A stretch of DNA of 64,000 nt from Azoarcus sp. KH32C (GTDB taxonomy: Bacteria > Pseudomonadota > Gammaproteobacteria > Burkholderiales > Rhodocyclaceae): the NCBI RefSeq assembly GCF_000349945.1, contig NC_020516.1, positions 434,001 to 498,000 of the forward strand. The letters run 5' to 3'. Positions 53,168 to 61,935 of this stretch are shown in pieces (position 1 is the first letter of the stretch; each line of letters begins with the position of its first letter). Below the pieces are notes generated by a model, which worked only from the letters and a program-made list of their open reading frames with translations, did not search any database and had not been told where the DNA came from. A program made the translations under genes and the position numbers.

Positions 53168-54049
53168 ATGGATCTCGACGACCTGACGATCTTCCGTACC
53201 GTCGTCCGCGAAGGCGGCATCACACGCGCCGCGGAAAAGCTCCATCGCGTGCAGTCGAACGTGACGACGCGCATCCGCCAGCTCGAGGAGAGCCTCGGCG
53301 TCGAGCTCTTCGTGCGCGAAGGCCGGCGCCTGATGGTGTCGCCGCCGGGGCGGGTGCTGCTCGATTACGCCGACCGCCTGCTGGCGTTGGCGGACGAGGC
53401 GCGTGCCGCGGTCAGCGACGGCCGGCCGCGCGGGCGCCTGCGCTTCGGCTCGATGGAAAGCACGGCCGCGGCGCGGCTGCCGGCGCTGCTTGCGCGTTTC
53501 CATGCCGACTATCCGGACGTGCAGCTCGAATTGCGTACCGGCGCGACGGGCACGCTGATCGCCGAGGTCATCGACGGACAGCTCGATTGCGCGCTCGTCA
53601 GCGGCCCGGTGCACGACCCCCGCCTCGTCAGCGTCCCGGCCTTCGACGAGGAGTTGGTCGTCGTCGCACCGGCCTGTCATGCGCCGATCCGTTCGCCGCG
53701 CGACCTCAAGGCGCGCACGCTGCTGACCTTCGAGCCCGGCTGTGCCTACCGGCAGCGGCTGCAGGCATGGCTCGTGGCCGACGGGATCGTCGCCGAACGC
53801 GTGGTCGAGCTGTCGTCCTACCACGCGATGATCGGCTGCGCTGCATCCGGCATGGGCATCGCGTTCGTGCCGCGCAGCCTCCTCGCGTGCCTGCCGGTCG
53901 ACGGCAGTGTGTCGATCCACGAACTCGACGCGGCGCTGGCGCACGTCGTCACGGTGCTGATCCATCGCGTCGGCCAGCCCGCGGCCTCGGTCGGCGTGCT
54001 TGCAGGCATGCTGCAGTCGTCGCGGGAGGCGGCAGTGCATTCCGAATGA
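53168..54049 (+). CDS. LysR-family regulator next to the EamA transporter
   Basis: 293 residues; ATG 53168 is chosen for the GGAGAG 7 nt upstream and the normal LysR opening MDLDDLTIFRTVVREGGITRAAEKL-type helix-turn-helix (landmark near 1-25), RVQSNVTTRIRQLEESLGVELF. The C-terminal periplasmic-binding-like domain (about 90-285) should bind an effector, unknown. Divergence from the EamA gene suggests it controls that exporter. Confidence 0.9.
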   Translation: MDLDDLTIFRTVVREGGITRAAEKLHRVQSNVTTRIRQLEESLGVELFVREGRRLMVSPPGRVLLDYADRLLALADEARAAVSDGRPRGRLRFGSMESTAAARLPALLARFHADYPDVQLELRTGATGTLIAEVIDGQLDCALVSGPVHDPRLVSVPAFDEELVVVAPACHAPIRSPRDLKARTLLTFEPGCAYRQRLQAWLVADGIVAERVVELSSYHAMIGCAASGMGIAFVPRSLLACLPVDGSVSIHELDAALAHVVTVLIHRVGQPAASVGVLAGMLQSSREAAVHSE

Positions 54050-54121
54050 CTTGGCAGCGGCGCCGCAGTTAAATATCCTCACCTTTTGTGCGACATCGGC
54101 GCCATAGCTGCCGCAGGGACA

Positions 54122-55429
54122 ATGAACAACCAAGCCGCCCTCGCCATCGAGGCGATCGCCCGTCGAGTCGTGGACGCGCCGTCGCACTACGTTCAGGCCG
54201 TTTCGGAGATGGCCGGCCACCACGATGTCCGTGCTTCGCGGGACATCATTTCGGCAAATGGGATCAAGCTCATCGCGCGCGGTGCGCGGGTCGATGCGAG
54301 TCTGCAGCGCAAACTCGCCGGACATCGGCTGGCTGGGCTGACGCTGGAAGAGAGCCTGCTGATCGCCGACGGTGTAACGCCGGGCACTCTCGCCGCCGAC
54401 ACCGCTCGCCTCATCGACAGCGATCCTTGGTACCAACGCCTTGCCGATCGTTCCGGCGACCCTAACGCCCTGCGCCATGGAGTGTCCCGGCTGACGCTGC
54501 CGCGAGAGATCCTGTTCCGCCTCACGGTTGCCCGCGATCAGCGGCACGCGCTCTACCATCATCTCGTCGGCGTGGGCCTCATCTGCCATTATCTCGCCTT
54601 GCGCGCCGGCCTGACTCCTGCCCAGATCGACGCCATCACGGTCGCCGGCCTATGCCACGACCTCGGCGAGCTGCACACCGATCCGGCCGTCCTCGCGTCC
54701 GGCCATCGTGTCAGCGAAGAGGAGTTGCGCTTCGTCTACGTCCATCCGATCACCGGCTGGCTGATCATGCGCGATCTAGTCGGAGTCGCTCCGAAGACTA
54801 ACCGTGCGATTCTGCAGCACCATGAGCGGCTCGACGGCAGCGGCTACCCGTACGGTCGAGCCGACGGACAGATCGGCATCGGAGGGCGCATCCTCGCCGC
54901 GGCCGACGTGTCGGAGGCGATCATGGCGCGCTTTCGAGACCACCGTCGGCTGTCGACGCTGCTGCGCCTGAACAAGCGGAAATACGACGAGAAGATCGTG
55001 AATCTGCTGCACGATACGATGCCTGCCGAGACGGCCGCTTCCGCGCGATTCGAGCGTGCGACGCTGCTCAGGCAATTGCGTGCGGTCGCACTGGTGCTCG
55101 AAGGGCTGGGCGCGGTGCGTGCGCTGCCCGCGCTCGTGCAGTCCGAGCCGGGCGTGTTCCTGAACGAGCGCATCTTCAATCTGCGCACCGTCGTGCTGCA
55201 GTTCGGCTTCGACCCGGACAGCCTCGAAATGCCGCTGCAGCTTGCCGAGGAGGATGCGACGATCGCTGCGGAACTGACCGCGGCGCTCGACGAACTTCAG
55301 TTCCAGTTCGGCGAGCTCGGACGCGAGTTCGACCGTCGCGCGCCGGACTGGCTCGCCGTCCTTGACCCGAACAGCAGTGCGGTGCTGACCGAGTGGCGGC
55401 GGAAGCTCGCAGACTGCATTGCCGGCTAG
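54122..55429 (+). CDS. HD-GYP-like domain protein
   Basis: The 435-residue cytoplasmic protein contains an HD-GYP-type domain at about 135-290: HHLVGVGLICHYLAL, CHDLGELHTDP (HD metal motif), VHPITGWLIM, HHERLDGSGYPYG (GYP motif) and ILAAADVSEAI. The usual Lys of HDxGK is Glu here, so cyclic di-GMP hydrolysis is likely but unproven. The N-terminal region (about 1-130) and the C-terminal helical region (about 300-435) are not recognised. ATG 54122 is the first ATG in frame. It stands alone, 72 bp after the LysR gene. Confidence 0.75.
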   Translation: MNNQAALAIEAIARRVVDAPSHYVQAVSEMAGHHDVRASRDIISANGIKLIARGARVDASLQRKLAGHRLAGLTLEESLLIADGVTPGTLAADTARLIDSDPWYQRLADRSGDPNALRHGVSRLTLPREILFRLTVARDQRHALYHHLVGVGLICHYLALRAGLTPAQIDAITVAGLCHDLGELHTDPAVLASGHRVSEEELRFVYVHPITGWLIMRDLVGVAPKTNRAILQHHERLDGSGYPYGRADGQIGIGGRILAAADVSEAIMARFRDHRRLSTLLRLNKRKYDEKIVNLLHDTMPAETAASARFERATLLRQLRAVALVLEGLGAVRALPALVQSEPGVFLNERIFNLRTVVLQFGFDPDSLEMPLQLAEEDATIAAELTAALDELQFQFGELGREFDRRAPDWLAVLDPNSSAVLTEWRRKLADCIAG

Positions 55430-55470
55430 CTAGCTGCCCGTCGCCAGCAATGCAGTGAATCGGGCTACGC

Positions 55471-56079
55471 CTATTTCAGAACGCCTTCGGCACGCATTGC
55501 TTCCTGCACGGCCGGGCGCGCGGCGACGCGTTTGTGGAAGGCGGCCAGTGCCGGCCAGCGGGCGAGGTCGATTTCCACGTGGGGGGCCCAGCCCGCAATC
55601 GTGAAGAGGTAGGCGTCGGCGACGGTGAACTGCGATCCGGTCAGATAGTCGCGATCCGCGAGGGTCTTGTCGATGAAGTCGAAGCGGCTCTCGATCGCCT
55701 TGCGCGCCGCAGACTTCCAGTCCGCCGAGACATCGGGGCCGAAGAGGGCGCTGAAGTTCTTGTGGATCTCGGTGCCGATGAAGGTCAGCCATTCGTGCAC
55801 GCGAGCGCGTTCGACCGTGCCGGGCGGGGGCAGCAGGTGAGCCTCGGGCTTACGGTCGGCGAGATACTGGACGATCGCCGGACCTTCGGTCAGCAACTGA
55901 CCGTCGTCGAGCCGCAACGCCGGGACGTAGCCTTTCGGGTTGATTGTGTAGTAATCGACGCCGTCGGCAGTGGTGTGCGTCTTCAGGTTCACCTTTTCGA
56001 GCGAATGGGGCAGGGCCAGTTCGCACAGCACGATATGCGGGGACAGCGAGCAGGCGCCGGGGCTGAAATAGAGCTTCAT
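55471..56079 (-). CDS. Glutathione S-transferase
   Basis: 202 residues, an ordinary bacterial beta-class-like GST: thioredoxin-fold N-terminus (MKLYFSPGACSLSPHIVLCE, with Ser/Cys near residues 9-10 as the candidate glutathione-activating residues), GYVPALRLDDGQLLTEGPAIVQYLADR for glutathione binding, and a helical C-terminal domain (LTGSQFTVADAYLFTI). A perfect AGGAGG precedes ATG 56079. There is no operon partner; it is convergent with the HD-GYP-like gene. Confidence 0.9.
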   Translation of the reverse strand: MKLYFSPGACSLSPHIVLCELALPHSLEKVNLKTHTTADGVDYYTINPKGYVPALRLDDGQLLTEGPAIVQYLADRKPEAHLLPPPGTVERARVHEWLTFIGTEIHKNFSALFGPDVSADWKSAARKAIESRFDFIDKTLADRDYLTGSQFTVADAYLFTIAGWAPHVEIDLARWPALAAFHKRVAARPAVQEAMRAEGVLK

Positions 56080-56295
56080 ACGTCCTCCTTGTGATCGGTG
56101 GGGAGCGCGCAGCCGAAGCCGCGCAGCGCCGACGATTGTCGCGGATCGCTGTCGCACACGCGCGCTGCCGAAACGAACTCTTACGCGGCACGCGCCAGAT
56201 CCCGGCCCGTCGTTCAGCTTTCGTTCACCTGCGGGCTCCCACAATGAGCGTGCTGTCATATCGGCATGCACCCCGACTTTCAACGGAGATCCACC

Positions 56296-56568
56296 ATGCA
56301 ATTACGTCACATGCTCCTCGCCGCCTCGACCCTCTCGCTCGCCACCGTCGCGTTTGCCGGCCCGCAGTGCACCGACACGCCCAAGACCGGCTGGCTGACC
56401 GAGGAGGCGATGAAGCAGAAGATCGCCGCCGACGGCTACACGATCGACAAGTTCAAGGTCACGGCCGGCAACTGCTACGAGATCTACGGCAAGGACAAGA
56501 ACGGCCAGAAGGCCGAGGTGTACTTCAATCCGGTCGACGGCAACGTCGTCAAGGCCAAGCAGGGCTAA
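56296..56568 (+). CDS. Small exported PepSY-domain protein
   Basis: A 90-residue protein with a signal peptide (LLAASTLSLATVAFA) and a single PepSY-like domain (GWLTEEAMKQKIAADGYTIDKFKVTAGNCYEIYG, around residues 32-65; AEVYFNPVDGNVVK). It is the start of a two-gene unit with a cytochrome b561-type gene 23 bp downstream. This pair is frequent in proteobacteria, where the PepSY protein is thought to work beside the membrane cytochrome. GGAG is 8 nt before the ATG. Confidence 0.85.
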   Translation: MQLRHMLLAASTLSLATVAFAGPQCTDTPKTGWLTEEAMKQKIAADGYTIDKFKVTAGNCYEIYGKDKNGQKAEVYFNPVDGNVVKAKQG

Positions 56569-56591
56569 GCCGCGGCACGGAGGACGGCATC

Positions 56592-57113
56592 ATGACGGGC
56601 GACAGGATCAGGGTCTGGGACCGGCCGGTACGCGTGTTCCATTGGGGGCTGGTGGCGATGTTCGCAATTGCCTACCTGAGCTCCGAGGACGCCGAAGCGC
56701 CACACCGCTGGGCGGGCTACGTCGCGCTCGCCCTGGTCGCTTTTCGGGTCCTGTGGGGCTTCGTCGGCAGCCGGCACGCGCGCTTCGACGATTTCGTGCC
56801 GCGGCCGGCGTCGCTGCGCCTCTATGTCCGCCGTCTGCTGCGCGGGCGCGAACCGCGCTACCTCGGCCACAACCCGGCCGCGGCCGTGATGATTCTGTTC
56901 CTGATGGCGATGGTCGGCGTGATCGGCACCAGCGGCTGGCTGATGACCACCGACTGGGGCTGGGGTAGCGAACTCATCGAGGACTTGCACGAGGGCGCCG
57001 TCAATCTGACGCTGGTCGCGGTCGTGCTGCACGTCGCGGCCGCGATCTTCGAGAGCGTCCGTCACCGCGAGAACCTGGTGCGGGCGATGATCACCGGCTA
57101 CAAGCGGCGCTGA
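56592..57113 (+). CDS. Cytochrome b561-type membrane protein
   Basis: A 173-residue protein with four membrane helices of the Ni-hydrogenase/cytochrome b561 family. Heme-ligand candidates are the His residues in VFHWGLVAMFAIAYL, EAPHRWAGYVALAL, LHEGAVNLTLV and LHVAAAIFESVRHREN. It probably shuttles electrons between the quinone pool and a periplasmic partner, here presumably linked to the upstream PepSY protein. It starts 23 bp after that gene and ends before a terminator hairpin. Confidence 0.88.
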   Translation: MTGDRIRVWDRPVRVFHWGLVAMFAIAYLSSEDAEAPHRWAGYVALALVAFRVLWGFVGSRHARFDDFVPRPASLRLYVRRLLRGREPRYLGHNPAAAVMILFLMAMVGVIGTSGWLMTTDWGWGSELIEDLHEGAVNLTLVAVVLHVAAAIFESVRHRENLVRAMITGYKRR

Positions 57114-57131
57114 AAGCCGACCTGCAGCATC

Positions 57132-57165
57132 GAACGCCGGGCGACCGCGAGGCCGCCCGGCGTTC
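57132..57165. terminator. Bidirectional terminator hairpin
   Basis: GAACGCCGGGCG and CGCCCGGCGTTC form a perfect 12-bp stem around a 10-nt loop between the cytochrome b561 gene and the convergent MmsA-type gene. It can serve both strands. Confidence 0.75.
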
Positions 57166-57171
57166 TGTCGT

Positions 57172-58665
57172 TCAGCCGTTGCTCGGGAAGGCGAACTGGG
57201 CCTTCTCGATGCCGGCCACCGCCCAGCGCTGCGTCATCGTCTTGCGCCGCGTGTAGAAGCGCACTGCATCCGGCCCGTAGGCGTAGAGGTCACCGAAGAG
57301 GGAACGCTTCCAGCCGCCGAAGCTCTGGCACGCGACCGGCACCGGCAGCGGCACGTTCACGCCGACCATGCCGACCTGCACCGTGTCGGTGAAGTGGCGC
57401 GCGACGGCGCCGTCGCGCGTGAAGACGCAGGTGCCGTTGCCGAATTCGTGCGCGTCGATCAGATGCGTGGCCTCGTCGAGATCCTTCACGCGCACGACCG
57501 CCAGCACCGGGCCGAAGATTTCCTCGCGATAGACGCGCATAGCCGGCGTCACGTGGTCGAAGAGCGTGCCGCCGAGGAAGAAGCCTTTTTCGTGCCCGGG
57601 GACGCGCAAATTGCGGCCATCGACGACGAGCTCCGCGCCTTCCTCGGCGCCGAGGTCGATGTAGCTCCTGACCTTGTCACGGTGCACGCCGGTCACGAGC
57701 GGGCCCATGTCGAGTCCGCGCGCCTGGCCGTTGCCGATGCGCAGCGCCTCGACCTTCGGCTTGAGTTTCGCGACCAGCGCATCCGCGACCGCGTCGCCGA
57801 CCGCGACGACCACCGAGATCGCCATGCAGCGCTCGCCGCAGGAGCCGTAGGCCGCGCCCATGATCGCGTTGACCGCGTTGTCGAGGTCCGCGTCGGGCAT
57901 CACGACAGCATGGTTCTTCGCGCCACCCAGCGCCTGCACGCGTTTGCCGTGCGCGGTGCCGGTCGAATAAATGTATTCGGCGATCGGCGTTGAGCCGACG
58001 AAACTCACCGCCTGCACGCGCGGATCGGTCAGCAGCGTGTCGACCGCCTCCTTGTCGCCATTGACGACGTTGAACACGCCCGCCGGCAGCCCCGCCTCGG
58101 TCAGCAGTTCGGCGAGGATCATCGACGCCGACGGATCCTTCTCGGACGGCTTCAGCACGAAGGTGTTGCCGCAGGCGATTGCCATCGGGAACATCCACAT
58201 CGGCACCATAGCCGGGAAGTTGAACGGCGTGATGCCGGCGACCACGCCCAGCGGCGGGAATTCGGACCACGAGTCGATGTCCGGGCCGACGTCGCGGCTG
58301 TGCTCGCCCTTCAGGAACTCCGGCGCACCGCACGCGTACTCGACGACCTCGATGCCGCGGGACAACTCGCCGTGCGCGTCCTCCCACACCTTGCCGTGCT
58401 CCTCGACGATTGCCGCGACGATGCGGTCGGCGTTCCGCTCCAGCAGTTCCTTGAACTTGAACAGCACGCGGGCTCGCTTCAGCGGCGGCGTCTTGCGCCA
58501 TGCGGGGAAGGCAGCCGCGGCGGCGGCGATGGCTTGTTCGACAGTCGTCTTCGAGGCCATCGCGACCTGACGCACCGGCTCGCCGAGGGCAGGGTTGAAG
58601 ACGGGCTGGGCGCGGTTGTCGTCTGCAACACGGGCGCCGGCAAAGTAATGTCCGAGGGTTTCCAT
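57172..58665 (-). CDS. mmsA: CoA-acylating (methyl)malonate-semialdehyde dehydrogenase
   Basis: 497 residues, the normal MmsA length. ALDH motifs are FNFPAMVPMWMFPMAIACGNTFVLKPSEKDP around 143-171, FVGSTPIAEYIY, LGGAKNHAVVMPDAD and catalytic Cys in CGERCMAIS (about 283-288). MmsA makes acetyl-CoA from malonate semialdehyde or propionyl-CoA from methylmalonate semialdehyde. Directly upstream on the same strand lies an omega-amino-acid aminotransferase gene, so the malonate semialdehyde route of beta-alanine breakdown (as in bauA-bauC pairs) is the best fit. Confidence 0.93.
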   Translation of the reverse strand: METLGHYFAGARVADDNRAQPVFNPALGEPVRQVAMASKTTVEQAIAAAAAAFPAWRKTPPLKRARVLFKFKELLERNADRIVAAIVEEHGKVWEDAHGELSRGIEVVEYACGAPEFLKGEHSRDVGPDIDSWSEFPPLGVVAGITPFNFPAMVPMWMFPMAIACGNTFVLKPSEKDPSASMILAELLTEAGLPAGVFNVVNGDKEAVDTLLTDPRVQAVSFVGSTPIAEYIYSTGTAHGKRVQALGGAKNHAVVMPDADLDNAVNAIMGAAYGSCGERCMAISVVVAVGDAVADALVAKLKPKVEALRIGNGQARGLDMGPLVTGVHRDKVRSYIDLGAEEGAELVVDGRNLRVPGHEKGFFLGGTLFDHVTPAMRVYREEIFGPVLAVVRVKDLDEATHLIDAHEFGNGTCVFTRDGAVARHFTDTVQVGMVGVNVPLPVPVACQSFGGWKRSLFGDLYAYGPDAVRFYTRRKTMTQRWAVAGIEKAQFAFPSNG

Positions 58666-58699
58666 TTGGCTGTCGATCTCTCTCGTTGTCGGGTGGGGC

Positions 58700-60007
58700 T
58701 CAGGCCGTGGTGCGGATCGCCTGGCGCACGGTGTCGAAGATGCGGCCCAGTTCGTCCGGCGTCGAATCGAGGAAGGGCGAGAACTGCAGGATGTCGCCGC
58801 CGTTGCGGATCACGACGCCGGCTTCGAAGCACTTCAGGAACACGTCGAAGCCGCGCGCACCGATCGCGCCCGCACGCGGGGCGAGTTCGATGCCGCCCAT
58901 CAGGCCGAAGTTGCGGACGTCGACGACGTTGGGCTCGGCTCTGAACGCATGGATCATCTCCTCGAACAGAGGTTCCAGCGCCCGAGCGCGCGCAAAACTG
59001 TCTTCCTCGCGGTAGGCGGCGAGCGTCGCGAGGCCCGCGGCCGCGGCGAGCGGATGGCCGGAGTAGGTGTAGCCGTGGAAAAGCTCGACGACGTGCTCGG
59101 GGCCCTGCATCAACGCGTCGTAGATCGTGTCGCGCACGATCACCGCGCCCATCGGTACGACACCGTTGGTGAGCCCCTTCGCGGTCGTGATGATGTCGGG
59201 TGTCACGCCGAAGCGTTCGGCCGCGAAGGGCGCCCCGATGCGGCCGAAGGCGGTGATCACCTCGTCGAAGATCAAGAGGATGCCGTGCTTGTCGCAGATC
59301 TCGCGTAGCCGGGCGAGGTAGCCGATCGGCGGCACGAGGATGCCGGTCGAGCCGGCGACGGGCTCGACGATCACGGCGGCGATGTTAGAGGCGTCATGCA
59401 GTGCGCACAGGCGCTCGAGGTCGTCCGCGAGATGCGCGCCCCAGGCCGACTGGCCCTTCGAGAACGCCATGTCGGCGGCGCTGTAAGTGTGGCGGATGTG
59501 ATCGACACCGGGCAGCAGCGCCGCGCTGAACACCTTGCGGTTGCCGGGAATGCCGCCCACCGACAGGCCGCCGAAGTTCACGCCGTGGTAGCCGCGCTCG
59601 CGTCCGATCAGCCGCGTGCGCTGGCCGTCGCCGCGTGCGCGGTGATACGCGAGCGCGATTTTCAGCGCGGTGTCGGCCGACTCCGAGCCCGAGTTCGTGA
59701 AGAACACCTTGTTCATGCCCGCCGGTGCCATCGCCGTGACTTCACGCGCCAGCGCGATCGCCTTGTCGTTCGATACCTGGAAGCTCATCGCGTAATCGAG
59801 CTTGGCGACCTGCTCCTGCACCGCGGCGACGATCTTCGGATGGCAGTGACCGAGGCCCGAGGTCCACAGCCCCGAAAAGCCGTCGAGCAGTTGCCGGCCA
59901 TCATCGGTCGTGTAGTAGTGGCCGCGCGCGCCGGTGATCACGCGCGGCGTTTTCCAGAACGCGCGGTTCGAGGTGAAGGGCAGCCAGTAAGCCTGATCGT
60001 GGTTCAT
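58700..60007 (-). CDS. Class III aminotransferase, beta-alanine:pyruvate type
   Basis: 435 residues. PLP enzyme with VFFTNSGSESADTALKIAL (about 99-117), GYHGVNFGGLSVGG, and a PLP-binding Asp in LLIFDEVITAFGRIG, followed by the Schiff-base Lys in ITTAKGLTNGVVPMG (about 283). The opening WLPFTSNRAFWKTPRVI is typical for beta-alanine/omega-amino acid:pyruvate transaminases. The product, malonate semialdehyde, is the substrate of the adjacent MmsA-type enzyme, 34 bp downstream. A LysR-type gene is divergent, with 103 bp between. Confidence 0.9.
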   Translation of the reverse strand: MNHDQAYWLPFTSNRAFWKTPRVITGARGHYYTTDDGRQLLDGFSGLWTSGLGHCHPKIVAAVQEQVAKLDYAMSFQVSNDKAIALAREVTAMAPAGMNKVFFTNSGSESADTALKIALAYHRARGDGQRTRLIGRERGYHGVNFGGLSVGGIPGNRKVFSAALLPGVDHIRHTYSAADMAFSKGQSAWGAHLADDLERLCALHDASNIAAVIVEPVAGSTGILVPPIGYLARLREICDKHGILLIFDEVITAFGRIGAPFAAERFGVTPDIITTAKGLTNGVVPMGAVIVRDTIYDALMQGPEHVVELFHGYTYSGHPLAAAAGLATLAAYREEDSFARARALEPLFEEMIHAFRAEPNVVDVRNFGLMGGIELAPRAGAIGARGFDVFLKCFEAGVVIRNGGDILQFSPFLDSTPDELGRIFDTVRQAIRTTA

Positions 60008-60110
60008 CTGCAGCTCCGGGAGAAAGTTGCAGCCATCCTACGGGGGTAATTAGGTGCATAAAACGACAAAACACGTCCGCAAGGTTTCGCATTAATGAAA
60101 CAATAACCGC

Positions 60111-61040
60111 ATGAAAGCCCGTGCCCTGCTCGCGAACCTCGCCGAAGCCGACCTGCGCCTGCTGCGCGTCTTCATTGCGATCGCCGAATCCGGCGGCCTC
60201 GCGGCGGCGGAACTCCGCCTCAACATCAGCCGCTCGGTGATCAGCCGCCATCTGAAGGATCTCGAACTGCGCCTCGGCGTGCGCCTGTGCGAACGCGGGC
60301 GGGCCGGTTTCGCGCTGACCGAGGAAGGGGAGGTCGTGCTCGACGCCGCGCGGCGGCTGCTTGCCCAAATCGAGCAGTTCCGTAGCGAAGTCGCCGAGCT
60401 GCACGCCGGCATGCGCGGGGAGCTCAACCTCGTGATGTTCGACAAGACGGTGTCGAACCCCGGCTGCCGTCTCGCGGAGGCGATCGCCGAGTTCGGTGCC
60501 GAGGCGCCGGCCGTGACGCTCAATGTGCACGTCGCCGGCAGCAGCGAGATCGAGAAGGGCCTGCTCGAAGGCCGCTTCCACGTCGCGGTCCATCCCTTCC
60601 ACCGCGCGAGCGACAGTTTCACGTCGGTGCATCTCTTCGACGAATTCCTGCCGCTCTACGCTGCACCCGACCATCCGCTGCTCGCCGGCGGCCGCGTCCC
60701 GGACGACGACGAACTGCGGCGCGCGGCCTTCGTCGGCCTCGGTTACCACTCGCCCAACATGGAACACTTCTGGCGCCTCGGGTTGCAGCCCGCAGCCCGC
60801 GCTTTCGAGCAGGAAGCGAGCGTCTTGCTGATCCGTTCGGGCCGCTACATCGGCTTCCTGCCCGACCATTACGCGCGCGCCTTCGAGGAACGCGGCGAAA
60901 TCGTGCGGATTGCCTCGGAAACCCTGCGCTATTCCTGCGACTGGCTCGTTTCGGTCGCGCGCAATCCGCCGCCGGGACGCATTGCGCGTCGTTTCATGGA
61001 GATCCTGGTCGCTCAGCACTCGTCGCGCCGGATTATCTGA
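60111..61040 (+). CDS. LysR-family regulator of the beta-alanine pair
   Basis: 309 residues. The helix-turn-helix is near residues 15-45 (LRLLRVFIAIAESGGLAAAELRLNISRSVISRHLKDLE as landmark), with the substrate-binding domain beyond residue 90. The family is clear. Its divergence from the aminotransferase-mmsA operon points to control of those genes. The intergenic region is AT-rich with several GCATAA/ATTA stretches but no single inverted repeat that I would call as operator. Confidence 0.9.
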   Translation: MKARALLANLAEADLRLLRVFIAIAESGGLAAAELRLNISRSVISRHLKDLELRLGVRLCERGRAGFALTEEGEVVLDAARRLLAQIEQFRSEVAELHAGMRGELNLVMFDKTVSNPGCRLAEAIAEFGAEAPAVTLNVHVAGSSEIEKGLLEGRFHVAVHPFHRASDSFTSVHLFDEFLPLYAAPDHPLLAGGRVPDDDELRRAAFVGLGYHSPNMEHFWRLGLQPAARAFEQEASVLLIRSGRYIGFLPDHYARAFEERGEIVRIASETLRYSCDWLVSVARNPPPGRIARRFMEILVAQHSSRRII

Positions 61041-61187
61041 GGGCCCCTTGCCCCTGCATCCGGTGCGGCGCATGACTTCGATATGAATTCCTTGCTTCAT
61101 CAAAATGCCCCGCAAGCCGCGACGGTGCTAGAATCCGCCCGTTAGATGCACTAGTCACACCAACTCAACACCACATCGAGGTAAAGC

Positions 61188-61466
61188 ATGAACAAAGGTG
61201 AATTCGTCGAAGCCCTGGCTGACCGTCTGGACGTTTCGCGCGCGCAGGCCGATCGTGCCCTGTCCACCGTGCTGGACATCGTCGCCGAGCGCATGGCTGC
61301 CGGCGAGAAGGTTGCCTTCACGGGTTTCGGTTCGTTCGAAGTGTCCGAGCGTGCCGAGCGCACCGGCCGCAATCCCCAGACCGGTGCCACGATCAAGATC
61401 GCCGCGACCCGCGTGCCGAAGTTCACGCCGGGCGCAACCCTGAAGGGCGCCGTGAACGGCAAGTAA
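61188..61466 (+). CDS. hupB: HU-family DNA-binding protein
   Basis: 92 residues, the usual HU size. The start MNKGEFVEALADRLDVSRAQ and the conserved arm region GFGSFEVSERAERTGRNPQTG (around 46-66), KFTPGATLKGAVN, are standard. It is a nucleoid-associated protein that bends DNA and protects it. TAGAAT at 61129-61134 is a plausible -10 element. The gene is followed by a strong Rho-independent terminator and so forms its own transcription unit. Confidence 0.95.
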   Translation: MNKGEFVEALADRLDVSRAQADRALSTVLDIVAERMAAGEKVAFTGFGSFEVSERAERTGRNPQTGATIKIAATRVPKFTPGATLKGAVNGK

Positions 61467-61488
61467 TCGCCGCATAGCGAATACCGTG

Positions 61489-61520
61489 AAAGGCCCGGCG
61501 CCGCAAGGCGTCGGGCCTTT
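61489..61520 (+). terminator. Rho-independent terminator of hupB
   Basis: AAAGGCCCGGCGCC-GCAA-GGCGTCGGGCCTTT: 14-bp stem with one G-T wobble, a tetraloop, and a TTTCTCTT tail. Confidence 0.85.
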
Positions 61521-61935
61521 CTCTTGTGGGCGTCAGTCGCGCTCCTAGAGCATTGATTGGATTGGCTCTTTCGCTCGCGCCAGAAATGGGGTATCATCCC
61601 CGGTGTTGTGCAATGCAGCATTCGGTTTATCCAAACTCCCGGATCAGGAATCCGAGAATCCTTGCCGAGGGACTGTATCCACAGCCCCATCGCCCCCGAC
61701 CCTCCCGCCGAATTCCCATCCGTTCTTCCGAACGCTTGGCATCGCGAAAGCCGGTTGGTGCCGATGCGCGGTCGCTTTCCGTTTCTTGACGGAACCGGCC
61801 GGCCCAAGCCCATCGCGCGCTTGCCGCCCCGCGTCCCCCCGTGGACGGTGCGATGCCTTTTTATTGGCCCATATAAGCTGGGCCCGCTGTCGTTGCGACC
61901 ATCCGTCGCGACGGGGGCACATTTTGGAAGAACAC
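61521..61935 (+). other. Long leader region before rhlE
   Basis: About 415 bp without a convincing gene. TATCAT (61592-61597) could be a -10 element, which would give a leader of about 330 nt, unusually long. The frame of rhlE is open back to 61603, but that part lacks protein-like composition and has no family match by eye. Long structured leaders are known for cold-induced RNA helicase genes, but no named motif was recognised here. Confidence 0.4.
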
